Positions 25,501 through 35,551 of a DNA stretch of 64,000 bases are shown here, piece by piece. The DNA is from Perkinsus olseni. Lineage: Eukaryota; Perkinsozoa; Perkinsida; Perkinsidae. The notes beneath the pieces were generated by a model. It saw only the letters and a program-made list of their open reading frames with translations, did not search any database and was not told the origin of the DNA. The DNA is taken from contig JABANP010000125.1 in NCBI GenBank assembly GCA_013115135.1, positions 1 through 64,000 on the forward strand, read 5' to 3'. How positions within the stretch are numbered: the first letter of the stretch is position 1; each line of letters starts with the position of its first letter. The position numbers and the translations under genes were made by a program.

Positions 25501-27272
25501 CTCATTCTCGGCTGTTGTTCCTGTGTAGCCTGGCAGTGCCGGCCCAAGGCGCCCAGGGTCGCAGCAAAGTTACCTGTCACGCCTAAGTCCTTCTCCAACC
25601 AGTCATTCGGTCTATTTGAGATGTCTCTGGGTGAGATCAACAAAGACGTCTGGGAAATATAGGCTGGTAGTCATTCCATAGGTCAGAGAATGTGCCGTCA
25701 CCAATACCGATCTGCGAAGGGCACTGGAGGTTTCCAGAGACATCACAGCAAGAGTGCCGGAGTGCTTGGACATCATCCCGATGTGAGCGCTCGGTCCCTT
25801 GCATTGTAGCAGTTCGTATACTATTCGACGAATGATAGTACTTCATTCCTAAATCACAACTTGGGCCTAGTGGTTTCAAGAATCGAGGGTAATGTCAGAT
25901 TTCGCTCGATTCCTCATTGTAAATTACTAAACATTACTAATGTGGTTGCCGGCTCCACCGCGGTGCGGTACATCGGGACCAGCGGTTGTCGAAAACGCGT
26001 TTACCGTTGGAGGTGTTCGGTAGGTATGTGGACATGCTTGCAACTTTGACGACAACCGATGCAGCGGATGAAATCTTTTCCCTACGCTGATAAACTTCTG
26101 GAGAGGAGTGCTGGCCTTTCTCAACTTGCTGACAGACCCGAGCCCTGGTATGCTGCAGGCATATATCACCAATGCGCAGCTGATATGGCCGGTAAGTCGG
26201 GCCGAATTAGCACTTTCGTGCCGAGCGTACGAGGCTGTAAAAAGAGGAGCTTCCCTTTTTCACAGATGGCAACTTCGCCCACGTTCACAGGGAGAGTTCA
26301 CGGCGCTATCTCGCGCGTGCCCTAGAGGTGCGGGGGTCCCCTATGGCTCAGCATAGGAGGTTTCTGCCGTCACTCACATACCGCCATCGGGAGACCTGTG
26401 GTCAGGTGTGCCCACACTTCGGGCCGGCATGGATAGCTCTCGGGCGATCGTTCGCTGCCAATGATGAAACTGAGCGTGCTATACAGGCTTACCGATCGGC
26501 CACGAAACACTGCCCCGAGTAAAGGGGAGGAACCTTACTCTTCAATCTGGTGGTAGCTGTGAGCTCAGATGGCACATGCCATGGTTGCTCATCGGCATGG
26601 AACACCTTCGAGTTGGTCATGCTGAGAGCTATTCAGGACAAGGGGTCCACTTGGAGCACGCTACAGCGCTCACGTAAGCGTCAGGTCTGAGGCTAATATC
26701 AAAAAGAGCAATCGAAGCGTGTACCGCTGGGTCGGTCTCGGAGCTGTGAGTCAGGTACCTCGAGCGAGCGAAGGACCTGAATCCGACTGATTCCGAAGTA
26801 CGAACCCAAATTGGGATCTACCACTCCAAATCTGGAGATCATGAACAAGCCATCAGAAGTTTTATTGAGTACATCCGGAAGGCTCAGCCCAAAGGCGTTC
26901 GATGGTGTGGCTGCTTTCAGGGCGATCGACTTGGAGAACTCCCGAAAACATGGGCGTGTTGCGGTGGCTCAGACCAAGAATCTCGCCAGGTATCAGAACA
27001 ACTTGGCCTTCTCGCTGTGCCAGAATGGGCAGTTGGAGGAAGCCGCCGAGGCATGCCAGAAAGCTTTGAAAGCGGCACCGAACGGCAACTGTAACCGATT
27101 CGTCGCCAATGTAACACGCTATGCGGTTACTGTGGCGTGTCTCAGGTGCCGAGGCTATGGAATCCCACCAGATGCTCGCTTTTGTCCTAAGCAAACAAGG
27201 GAGGCCTTCTCAGGCGATCGACCATTACCATCAAGCCATCGGCATAGGAGAAAAAGGTAGCGACAGTGACTG
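22574..27272 (+). CDS. CDC16: Anaphase-promoting complex subunit 6 (CDC16), TPR protein
   Basis: N-terminal exon MDSLLKAAADAFSRCDWESA, then RSLFASGQYGRVVSEY, MEWFAKGLVSRDKGDGRA and LNIEAQRAVCHAIG follow the order of CDC16 TPR helices. After a 2.6-kb intron the order continues: YVDMLATL...AADEIFSL, DRPEPWYAAGIYHQ, then the family-diagnostic HFGPAWIALGRSFAANDETE. Later exons give NNLAFSLCQNGQLEEAAEAC and LSKQGRPSQAIDHYHQAIG, stop TGA 27270-27272. APC/C is the mitotic ubiquitin ligase, and CDC16 is one of its TPR scaffold subunits. Frames break by one base at about 23417 (GAT TGA T) and at 26098-26100 (CGC TGA T); in the latter, homology places the shift at the stop itself. The start was chosen at 22574; an in-frame ATG also lies at 22529. 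Confidence 0.8.
23445..26023 (+). other. Unusually long CDC16 intron hosting a nested antisense gene
   Basis: The donor CACG|GTGAGG at 23444/23445 and the acceptor GGTAG|GTATGTGG at 26023/26024 restore the CDC16 frame (CAR joined to YVDM). This gives a 2,579-nt intron, whereas most introns in the window are about 40-130 nt. It holds the secreted-protein gene at 23728-24549 on the other strand. The remainder (24600-26000) shows no gene I can support. Confidence 0.65.
23728..24549 (-). CDS. Secreted Cys-rich / Thr-rich protein, family copy A (nested)
   Basis: A 273-residue intronless protein. Signal peptide MRFSVPTVVALAGAVAVATA, then a domain with eight cysteines (residues about 25-81, starting CSQMC, ending GEAVPC). 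A mucin-like linker follows, dominated by Thr with scattered Val, Glu and Lys (about 85-180). The C-terminal domain of about 90 residues begins FGGNFCG and ends in a Cys. Secretion and heavy O-glycosylation of the linker are inferred. It is the most diverged of four copies: it has KKADG, NFCGNVMG and a longer Thr run, and its 5' flank does not match the others. It lies antisense inside a CDC16 intron. Confidence 0.85.
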   Translation of the reverse strand: MRFSVPTVVALAGAVAVATATEDACSQMCSEVDGCRESKYGSYCKGWMTPSTCFGLVKKADGSYCFQPGDDSCVGEAVPCSMGRVTTAEPTESPVTTAAPVTKSVATTGAPVETTTTAKATTRAVETTTVEKTTTPKETTVKTTTPKETTVATTTTTEATTTTTTTTTTTTTEAATTTTAAPAFGGNFCGNVMGQSFKVDFASNGRATINVMGMSAGADYTVDGDDIEFSNYDPMLAKLMHQFHINKIDATIVSPDSVHIKIGFLLDTTITKC

Positions 27273-28850
27273 AGCTCCCAAGCGCTATCGAGTTCCAACC
27301 TCAGCCCAAGGGAACGTTTCTACGCGTGCTGCACATTCCCTGGTTAACCGAATTATGCGCAACATTTCCCGAGTGAGATTCCACTGCATTCGCTCCGACT
27401 GTTCGCTGATTACTCATCCTATAGGACGGCATACCTGGTTGTCTCTCCATGGAGAATCTCGTTCGTTATGTTGAGCGCCAGATGGCAGTGGATGTATGAG
27501 CAGCGTAATTCAAAGCCTCTACTGCAACAGTGCCAGTCTGTTGCGTTACAAAACCTCACAAGTGGTCCGACTTCTGGTTCGAAAGCATGGGAGATGTGGG
27601 CGATACCCAATTGGTTGCCATGTAGTCGCGCGGTCCGCATGAGACTGCTGATAAACTTAGTTGATGACTATACTGAGTTTCTGACGTTGAGGGTTCTCCC
27701 AGTCCGATCTTGTTCATCCGATAGGTACATCTCCCCATAATCGCGTTCTCGTATGTAGGAGGCTGTCGGAAGGCTCTCCTGTGTAATCCCACCCGTGTCT
27801 GCGATAGCATCGGAACACAGGTTTTCAGACACGTCAGTAATCCCGCAGAAGGGAAGGCCAAAGCCAAAGTATTATAACGGCAGTACTGTTCGCCGAGGTG
27901 TAGCGAGGCGTATTTAGGTTAAACACAACGTGTTCAGCTTCCCCTCTTGCTCCAGTGGCAAGTAGCCCTGGGCATGTATTCCCCGATCAATTTCACGAAT
28001 TGTCACGTTTTGTTTCACATATTTCCACTTCGATTTCGTGTTTGATTTTTTTCCGCTTCTGTTTACATATTATCGCATCAATTTGCTTCATTTGCAAGTC
28101 AAGCTCTGAACAAGCCTGCTCGGCCACCGCTACCCAAAGTCAAACAACAGCTCAACAGTTGATGATCTAAAGTCTAGATCATCCATATTCTCTAGATTCT
28201 AAACTGTGACTTGGATACAGTAAAGTGACGAGAGTAACATATAAAAAGGCTTTTCAGAAGAGATCAGTGCGTTGATAATGTCACTGACGGCACGCGAGCG
28301 AGAGGTCCACTCTGCCGTGATGTTGTGGAGCGAAACCTCAGTAGGTGGCACTGGAGTCTCCCCAGTGGGGTGTCAGTATGGGATCCATTTTTGCAGGTTT
28401 ATTACGTGTACTCGTGATCAAAAATAATTATCATGCATTAAGTGTGGGCGAACACGAAGGACTGCCGCCGTTACATAGTTGCGCGAAGGTGAACAAACGT
28501 AATATGTGTTGAACACTTGTACAGGATACAAAATAGATATAAAACGAGGTGCGTTTGGCGGGCGTGCAGGGTCCTCGTCGCTTGAGCGAATCTGAAGACA
28601 GAATCGCGAGACTCTAATGAGAAAATCCAAAACTGGATCCCCCGCAGTATCCGCATAAGCGTCCGCTCAGTTTACCCACACGGTGCGAGGGGCAAACGAC
28701 GCCTGACAAACAACTTTGTCTGATCACTGACCTATGTTGGCTTGTGTAGACTAGGGCAAAATGTGACGTGACACTCTCTTGGGGACATGAAGCGTTCTCA
28801 TAAGGCCCTCTTTGTACGCGGGCTCATCAGTTCATTTTGTGTCCTTTGTC
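27273..28850. other. Intergenic region
   Basis: A possible short exon (ENLVRYVERQMAVDV) occurs at about 27449-27496, but no gene could be assembled. The rest is AT-richer DNA without motifs, and no RNA gene was found. Confidence 0.35.
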
Positions 28851-31010
28851 ATGGAAATCTACTTCATCATCGTCGACCTGGACCGTCTTCTTATAGATTA
28901 TAGAGAAGGCATAGATCGTCTTCTCGTGGAGCGTGATGGTGGCTTCCTATTCAATTGAAGGACTTCAAATGTCACGAGTTTCCTTGTATCCAGGTTTTGG
29001 GCATTCGCCTGCCAACCTCACGAGTCATTCGATCGAGGGGTGTGTGAGAACGGTGATGACACCGAGGATTCCGCAGATACTCCTGCAGCCGCGGTTTCCC
29101 TCAGTTGAAAGCCATTGACCCGGATATTGCCCAGTTCGTGGCCGAGAGGAGCAGGCAACGCGGGTAACTCAAAGACTGTAGATGTGGTCGATAGTTCTCT
29201 CTCCGTAGGTTTATCGCTTCTATGCCACCCTTCCCAGATGCTATCGAAGGTGTCATGTACGTGTCATCCCTAGCTCAACCTCACGTTGTGGTATTATTAA
29301 CGAAAGCCATGAGACTTACAATATTACTTTAAGGTTGCCCTATGCATATCACGCAGTATTCGATCGAAGCGGGAGTTCAAAGAGAGACGCTCTTGGGCAC
29401 TACAGCATCTAGGACCTAGATTCTAGGTAATGCTAACAGTAAAGCCCTTGTTGAACCTCTGTTGGTGTACTCCAGGTCAGCGTGCAGTGCAGCACATGGC
29501 ATTAACCGATGACCCCACCGACTTGGTCGCTGACGCGTTCATAACTGACTCGTGCAGAGTAAAGGGTAAGAGTCCCCAAAGTTATCCTCCGTATCACTGA
29601 TTCGATTTTCCCAGGTCTACGGCCCACTCCCCGGTTCAGGAGGCATATTCTCTTCACACGTCCGTGAGTGGTTACCATTTGGTGAAGGGACTTTTTCGCG
29701 GTTATTTACTTATCCTGTGCCAGGCACAATTCGAGAGTGGCGACTTCGTTTGGACAAATGGTTCAGTTCGGAAATCGAAGCCCAGATCTTCATCGATCGT
29801 CTAGAGCAGGAAAATGCCGTCCTTCGTAGTGGCCGTTTAGTAACAGCCTTGCGCTCCATTCCAGAGGACGATGAATCCTCTCGCTCGGAGTGAGTCTCCC
29901 CTGTTTATGGCATGATGACTTTTCTGGAGATACATTTGCGTTTTCAGATGAACCTTTGAGATTTATGAGCCTTGTATATAAGAAAAAAACCTTTTTTACG
30001 TTCCTCCGTCGTGTTCACAGTGAATTTCACGGTGGCATTACTTATGACTCGACTCAATGCCGTAGGGTGAGGAGTGAGGCTAGTTGGCATCTCTGGCATC
30101 GGCGAAAATGCTTTCGGCCACCTTTCAGTTCTCAGGCTTGTTTCCGTGGGAGGTCTGTTCTCATATGGACGATTTTCCCAGGCAATCGTACCTTCTCGAA
30201 GGTCAATCGTTGAGTCAACGACGTTGACCATAGAAGGCCTGCTGCAGTGGCCTTAGTAGACATACCGCAGGTTCTCTCTGAAATCGGCCCTGAAGGGAGT
30301 TCTGTGTGCGGCTTCGCGGTACACCATGATGAAGTCGGTTTCGACTCGCTGGATGGTTCATTGCTGCATGAAATAAATTTCATGCAGCAAATCACACGGG
30401 GGGACTCCCTCGCCGTGTGATTTCACATACGCTACAGTCGTTACTCCTTCCGCTTGCCAGGAAGCTGACGGAATCCTGCTCAGTGAAGTAGTTCTCAGCA
30501 ACGAAGCTGAACTTCCCACAGTAGTCAAATACTGTGGTGATAACGGAACTGGCCTGATACTGTCTGGGCATGAGAAGGCGCCGTTAACCCTATGCCATCC
30601 ACGAGAAGGAGACTTCATGCTCGTATGCCAGGTGGCGGTCTTGTACGGTTACTCTGGAATTTCTCAGTCTTTTATTGGTCAGTGTCTGCTGCGTCTCGGA
30701 CTCGCTGTAGAATGGATCGACCTGTCCCACGGTATGAGGCTCTCCGCCTTGGGAGAATCTGAATGTTCGCCGGCTCAGCAGTTGCCATATGAATACCTGC
30801 CCAGTAAAGCTGCCGTCTGTGTAAACATTATCGGCCCTAGTGGTGAGAGTGTATCCTACAGCGAAAAGCACCCCGCGGCATGGTCAACTTTCAAATCTAC
30901 CGGTGATTTAGTTCTGATGTCAGAGGCTCTGACTCAGAGCCCAGCGCTGGAGGTACGCAAATCGGTGTTATCACTAAGGTGTATTACGATGTTGATCTCA
31001 TGAAGAAAAT
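28851..31010 (+). CDS. Uncharacterised multi-exon gene
   Basis: I do not recognise this protein. From ATG 28851 (MEIYFIIVDLDRLLIDYREG) a chain of exons with plausible splice sites gives PQLKAIDPDIAQFVAERSRQ, FIASMPPFPDAIE, AVQHMALTDDPTDLVADAF, LRPTPRFRRHILFTRP, IREWRLRLDKWFSSEIEAQI, then ALVDIPQVLSEIGPEGSSV near 30245 and GLAVEWIDLSHGMRLSALGE near 30700. Donors such as GTAACT (about 29164), GTAAGA and GTGAGT (about 29888) are canonical. The frame is lost and regained near two adjacent hairpins at 30361-30421. More exons may follow to about 31480. Strand and exon order are fairly secure; function is unknown. Confidence 0.45.
30361..30421. repeat. Two adjacent inverted repeats
   Basis: The first has perfect 14-bp arms (30361-30374 TTGCTGCATGAAAT and 30377-30390) with a 2-nt loop. 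The second starts at the next base, with 9-bp arms 30391-30399 (ATCACACGG) and 30413-30421 around a 13-nt loop. Both lie in a predicted exon of the uncharacterised gene. Confidence 0.85.
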
Positions 31011-31479
31011 ACTTTCTGATTCAGACCCGAATTTTTCAGAAATTCTGAAAGCTCCCTGCAGCAGATAAGGAAGCTTGCCCGAGTAGCTCTTCGTTACCAG
31101 TGGACTGTAGGTTGCAGAAAGCGTATGGTGTGCTCGTAGGCGGTTGGACATCGAACACTCCAACGGACTCGGCACAGACGCTCTTATGTCGCAGATCACG
31201 AGGGAATAAGACGACAATGTAGCATTTTTACCACTTTTCCACAATCGAACTTCTCACCATCGTGATGTCTGCGATTGCGCCATCCACGATGTCACCCGTG
31301 GATACTTCAAGAGGATCAAGTTGACGCTGTGCGTTCGATCACAGTGGTAGCTCGATGAGCTAGGATATTCGGAGAAGATTCTCATCGGTTTGGGCCTCCA
31401 GTGCGACGCTTTGATCCGCTCCTATGATGATGACCCAGGCTCGGCTTGGCCTAGATGGTCGATGCAGGCGAGACCGCTA

Positions 31480-32020
31480 CGCTAGTTTTTATTTCGTTGG
31501 TTGAGGTTTTTCTAAGCCGCATCTGCACCCCTTTGTGCTCACCTCTTGATATTATCTGAAGGAATTGGAACCATTGTCGGTGGTGTTCGAGTTCGAAATG
31601 AGTGATGGCTGAGGCGAGTACTGCGTAAGTATGGCGAACCGCGGGATGGATCCGCAAACTTCGGAGATCTGATCGAGAGCCTGATTGACATCTCGCAGCG
31701 TGTCCCCACGCAAGCGTAGTCTTAACATGAGAGAGGCCCGCTCGAATGCGGGCTACTGGAGACTGCACTCCGATGGAAGGCAACCTAGGAATACGAGAAT
31801 CGGGGACAGTATTCGTAGACAAAAGGACAGCTACTAGCTTCGGTAGCTACTAGCTCGTCTGCCGTAGTATCTCACAGGCAGATGTAGCGCACAGGAAAAG
31901 TCTGTTGTAGATGGGTCTCTGGCACTCATTCGGTTTTTCAGATGTTAGGATAGTTCGAAGTTCTCGTCTGTGATGTCTCCTTCGCGCAGTTTTTCGTTTT
32001 TCCCCCTCGAAGTTTACTCC
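31480..32020. promoter_or_regulatory. 5' flank of secreted copy B
   Basis: From about 31780 this flank resembles the 5' flanks of copies C and D, with shared words such as CCTAGGAAT, GGGGACA, an AGCTACTAGCT-type motif and GTTTTTCGTTTTT just before the ATG. It probably contains the promoter and leader carried with the gene when it duplicated. Confidence 0.45.
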
Positions 32021-32824
32021 ATGCGTTTCTCCGTTTCTACTGTTGTCGCTCTCGCCGGTGCCGTCGCCGTGGCTACTGCCACTGAGGATGCTTGCTCACA
32101 GATGTGCTCCAAGGTCGATGGATGCCGCGAGTCCAAGTATGGTTCATACTGCAAGGGTTGGATGACACCTTCCACCTGCTTCGGCCTTGTTGAAAAGGCC
32201 GATGGCTCCTATTGCTTCCAGCCTGGTGACGACAGTTGCGTTGGCGAGGCCGTGCCCTGCTCCATGGGGCGCGTGACCACCGCTGAGCCCACCGAGTCTC
32301 CGGTGACAACTGCGGCCCCTGTAACCAAGTCAGTGGCTACTACTGGTGCTCCTGTTGAGACCACCACCGCCACTGCTAAGGCCACCACGCAGGCTGTGGA
32401 AACCACTACTGTTGAGAAGACTACTACTCCCAAGGAGACTACCGTGAAGACTACTACTCCCAAGGAGACCACCGTGGCAACTACCACTACTACGACAACC
32501 ACGACTACCACTACTGAGGCGGCCACTACTACTACCGCCGCTCCTCCAGCTTTTGGTGGTAATTACTGCGGTAGCATGATGGGCCAAAGTTTCACGGTCG
32601 ACTTCGCCTCTAATGGCCGCGCTACCATTAATGTAATGGGCATGTCTGCTGGTGCTGATTACACTGTTGATGGTGATGATATCGAGTTCTCTAACTACGA
32701 TCCCATGCTTGCCAAGTTGATGCATCAGTTCCACATCAATAAGATTGAGGGTACAATCATCAGCCCCGATTCCGTTCATATTAAGATCGGCTTCCTTCTT
32801 GACACCACTATCACCAAATGTTAA
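32021..32824 (+). CDS. Secreted Cys-rich / Thr-rich protein, family copy B
   Basis: A 267-residue intronless protein with signal peptide MRFSVSTVVALAGAVAVATA, the eight-cysteine domain (CSQMC to GEAVPC), a Thr-rich linker with repeated TTTPKETTV units, and the conserved C-terminal domain from FGGNYCG to TITKC. An in-frame ATG 51 nt upstream would add 17 residues ahead of the signal peptide, so MRFS is preferred. It is nearly identical to copies C and D but lies in the opposite orientation and shares their 3' flank (32825-32960). The linker differs by an Ala insertion (TATAK). Confidence 0.88.
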   Translation: MRFSVSTVVALAGAVAVATATEDACSQMCSKVDGCRESKYGSYCKGWMTPSTCFGLVEKADGSYCFQPGDDSCVGEAVPCSMGRVTTAEPTESPVTTAAPVTKSVATTGAPVETTTATAKATTQAVETTTVEKTTTPKETTVKTTTPKETTVATTTTTTTTTTTTEAATTTTAAPPAFGGNYCGSMMGQSFTVDFASNGRATINVMGMSAGADYTVDGDDIEFSNYDPMLAKLMHQFHINKIEGTIISPDSVHIKIGFLLDTTITKC

Positions 32825-33726
32825 AATACATTCTTGGTTCACTATTTCTCATCTTGCCTGTAATTCCGTTTGACGGATTCCTATCCGCCACTATGTTCGG
32901 GTTCAGCGTTGAGTTCATTAATTAGCACCCCGCCTTAATTATTGTTGGCCATGAATGGGAGAATTGCTGCGGTTAGGCCGCTCCGTAGTGCCGAGGTAGC
33001 TGCGGATGTCGAAAGGTTCCGTTTCTACAGTGCATTACCAGGATACAATTCCCAATGAATCGGACCTCCCAGTCCAGGATGAAGATATGCCGTACTGGGA
33101 TTGTATCCCTAGGTGCTACAACCTCTAGGCATCCCTACCTACCAAAGTAAATGCAGGAGAGTGAATGCAGTAGAGGCTGAAGGACCTCCACTATTCGCCC
33201 GAAGAGCGAAGCACTTCTCCCCGACCGTCGAACGGCGAATTGCCCTGGGTCTCCCACAGTGCCGCCCTAATCAATACCGGGGGTCCAGTAGTGTGATACC
33301 CTCGTAGATTCCTCCGGAGAGGAATCTTCCACCTGCGGTGGCTCTTCCATGTCCGTGCTGACCGGCATTGGCCACCAACCATCAACTAATACTGGTGGAC
33401 AGATCCAAGAGGGGAAACACAATCGATGACACCAACGCTACATTTATATAGTCGATGAGCAGCTTGAGAAACAATAGTATATATCACGCATCAAGTATCG
33501 CGTTAGATTACCGCTTACCAGCCTTCATCATGCATGGTCCTGTACCTGTTGGGCAGCAGCAGCTCACTCGAAGCCAGCGGCGGATGTTGCCTACCATAGC
33601 AGCCACAGCTAGTGCTTCATCGGGGGCGAGGACACTCTCCGCTGCTGCGATCAACTTGGTAATATCCTGCTGAAGGCCTCCCTCGGAGGAAGGTTCGCGT
33701 AGTGTATCCAGGAAGGCTTCGTAAAC
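32825..33726. other. 3' flank of copy B and intergenic DNA
   Basis: The first roughly 130 nt (to about 32955) match, as reverse complement, the 3' flanks of copies C and D (53680-53802 and 55820-55944). An imperfect inverted repeat lies at 33041-33108. No gene seen. Confidence 0.6.
33041..33108. repeat. Imperfect inverted repeat
   Basis: Arms GGATACAATTCCCA (33041-33054) and TGGGATTGTATCC (33096-33108) are complementary except for one base, around a 41-nt loop. It is not next to a stop codon of a recognised gene. Confidence 0.7.
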
Positions 33727-35466
33727 CTATGAGAAGGCAATGAACACCCCGGGGCTAACGAGGGTACGCTGCACCTTGCCGAGCACTTGCATGGGCTGGA
33801 TGCTGTCCAGCCCCGCTAGAGTTTCATCCAGCTGCTTTGACATCTGAGCCAGCTGCCTCGCCCGCTCCTCGCTGTCTTCGAAATGAGCGATCTCAGCCCC
33901 TCTCTTGGCCGCAAAGTCATCGCAGAAGCGGGAGAGCAACCCATTGACGGCAGCTTCAGCCTTCGTCTTATCGAGACCCGCACATACAGATATAGACAGC
34001 CGGTCCACGACTGACTGCTTTATGATTTTGGCTATCAGAGACATGGTGTCCAGCTCATTCTCGTCACCCGACTTCCACGCTGATATCGAATCCACACCGA
34101 AGAGGTCGCATACCTCGTCAAGCATGAGAGAACCAAGCTCCTCGGCGCTCATCTGCTTCCAGCAGTCTAGGATCTCTGCAGCACCGGTAGATAGGGTACC
34201 ACACACCAGAGCTAGCGGCCGCTCGCTCTTAGCCTTCACGCACTCCTGGCGCGCTTCAGCCAGCTTCGCCTCAGTCCACTTGCCAGCTGCAGTCCGCGCG
34301 AATAATCGCCATCGGTCGTCCACCTCCCCATGGGTGGTTGCGAAGGAGAGAAGAGCAGTGATTGCGTCCATGTCCAGAGACTCCGCTACTCGATTGAGTA
34401 CTGGCGCCAATGCCGACTCACAGAAGCTCTCCTCGAGGACTTCAAGCTCACGCAGCGCGTTCCGGACCTCCACGTAGCGTGGCATGTAGATGGTGGCCAT
34501 CTGCTTCGGTGCTGATTGCTTGAACAACTCTCGGAGCTTCATCGACTCGATGGTCCTAAACTCCTGTGAAGCAGACGACTTGTCATGGACCGCCTTGACC
34601 ATAGCCAGCCTGTCCGCCGTGGTGAGGTCGAAGTCAGCCTTGATTCTATGACGGAGTCTTTCGTCAGCGGCATCAACTATCCTCAAGCACTTTTCCTCGA
34701 GGTCATGAACCGTCCGCAGCTCCTGGCCGAGCGTATGCAGCGTTTTCTCGCAGTTCAATCTGTACCCGGAGACCAGAGCCAAGTCATCCGTTTGCGCGGC
34801 TAGGGTGTCAGGCAATCGTCGTAGGGCCTCCAGCTGCTGTACCTGAAGACAATCACAAGTGGCTGCAGAGGAGGGCTTCTGACCACCTACTCGATCGAGA
34901 TCTGTCACTGTGTTTACCAGCTTATGGACGGACGTGTTGTCCGAGGGCATGCCACTTTGTGCCACATCGCAGGCATTTCTGATGGCCCCCTCGGCCACCT
35001 TGAGGTCGCCATGCTTTTCATCCAAGATATCCCCGGTAGTCTGGCTGACCTCACTAACGGCCTTGGCAGCGCCTAGAAACTTGGTGCAGTTCTCATAGAG
35101 CAGCATTCGCAGATCAGACTGGAGCTCAGCGCTTCCTTGCGACAGCTTAACGTATGCACGGGTAAGCTCGGATACGCCCTGACTGTCGTAGTCCCCTTCG
35201 CTCGACGGCAGCACCGAGTCAACCGAGTCACTGCGGCCTTGAGCTTCAATTGGAAGAGTCGGCAGAGGAACTGTCGGCGTAGTAGGAGCCAAGCAGTAGC
35301 CCCAGACGTCCCGGGCTTGGAAGGCGAATCTGCAGGGGAGTCCGCTGAGGGGTCGTCGGTGAATGCTGGTGAGAGGGCTGATGACATCAAAAACAATCCT
35401 ACAGACAGGAAAGGAGTACTGCTGGTCTCGGAGCACTGCGCAGCTGAATGGATAGGAAACTTCCAA
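33727..35466 (-). CDS. VPS51-like subunit of a GARP/EARP tethering complex
   Basis: A single uninterrupted frame of 579 residues. Around residues 105-145 the pattern AYVKLSQGSAELQSDLR, LLYENCTKFLGAAKAVSEV resembles the N-terminal coiled coil of VPS51, whose typical form is LVYENYNKFI-A-DTI. Another coiled-coil segment follows (LPDTLAAQTDDLALVSGYRL, DLEEKCLRIVDAADERL). The remaining helical C-terminal half is typical of CATCHR-type tethers. VPS51 complexes tether endosome-derived vesicles at the Golgi or at recycling endosomes. COG1 has a similar N-terminus and is the main alternative. The first about 75 residues look unlike the family and may include an intron or a wrong start. No frame breaks were seen. 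Confidence 0.55.
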   Translation of the reverse strand: MEVSYPFSCAVLRDQQYSFPVCRIVFDVISPLTSIHRRPLSGLPCRFAFQARDVWGYCLAPTTPTVPLPTLPIEAQGRSDSVDSVLPSSEGDYDSQGVSELTRAYVKLSQGSAELQSDLRMLLYENCTKFLGAAKAVSEVSQTTGDILDEKHGDLKVAEGAIRNACDVAQSGMPSDNTSVHKLVNTVTDLDRVGGQKPSSAATCDCLQVQQLEALRRLPDTLAAQTDDLALVSGYRLNCEKTLHTLGQELRTVHDLEEKCLRIVDAADERLRHRIKADFDLTTADRLAMVKAVHDKSSASQEFRTIESMKLRELFKQSAPKQMATIYMPRYVEVRNALRELEVLEESFCESALAPVLNRVAESLDMDAITALLSFATTHGEVDDRWRLFARTAAGKWTEAKLAEARQECVKAKSERPLALVCGTLSTGAAEILDCWKQMSAEELGSLMLDEVCDLFGVDSISAWKSGDENELDTMSLIAKIIKQSVVDRLSISVCAGLDKTKAEAAVNGLLSRFCDDFAAKRGAEIAHFEDSEERARQLAQMSKQLDETLAGLDSIQPMQVLGKVQRTLVSPGVFIAFS

Positions 35467-35551
35467 ACGTGGTGGTAAGCGCAGAAAGGTTAGTGAGTAC
35501 GTTAAAATGATGATGAAGGCAGCAATACTGTAGACGGGCGCAGGGGCACCA

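Noticed and set aside
31451..31822. 123-residue - strand open frame before copy B
   Set aside because: It overlaps the duplicated 5' flank of the secreted gene and lacks domains; probably fortuitous.
33905..34477. 190-residue + strand open frame
   Set aside because: It lies entirely within the VPS51-like gene on the other strand, is Ser/Arg-rich and shows no motif.
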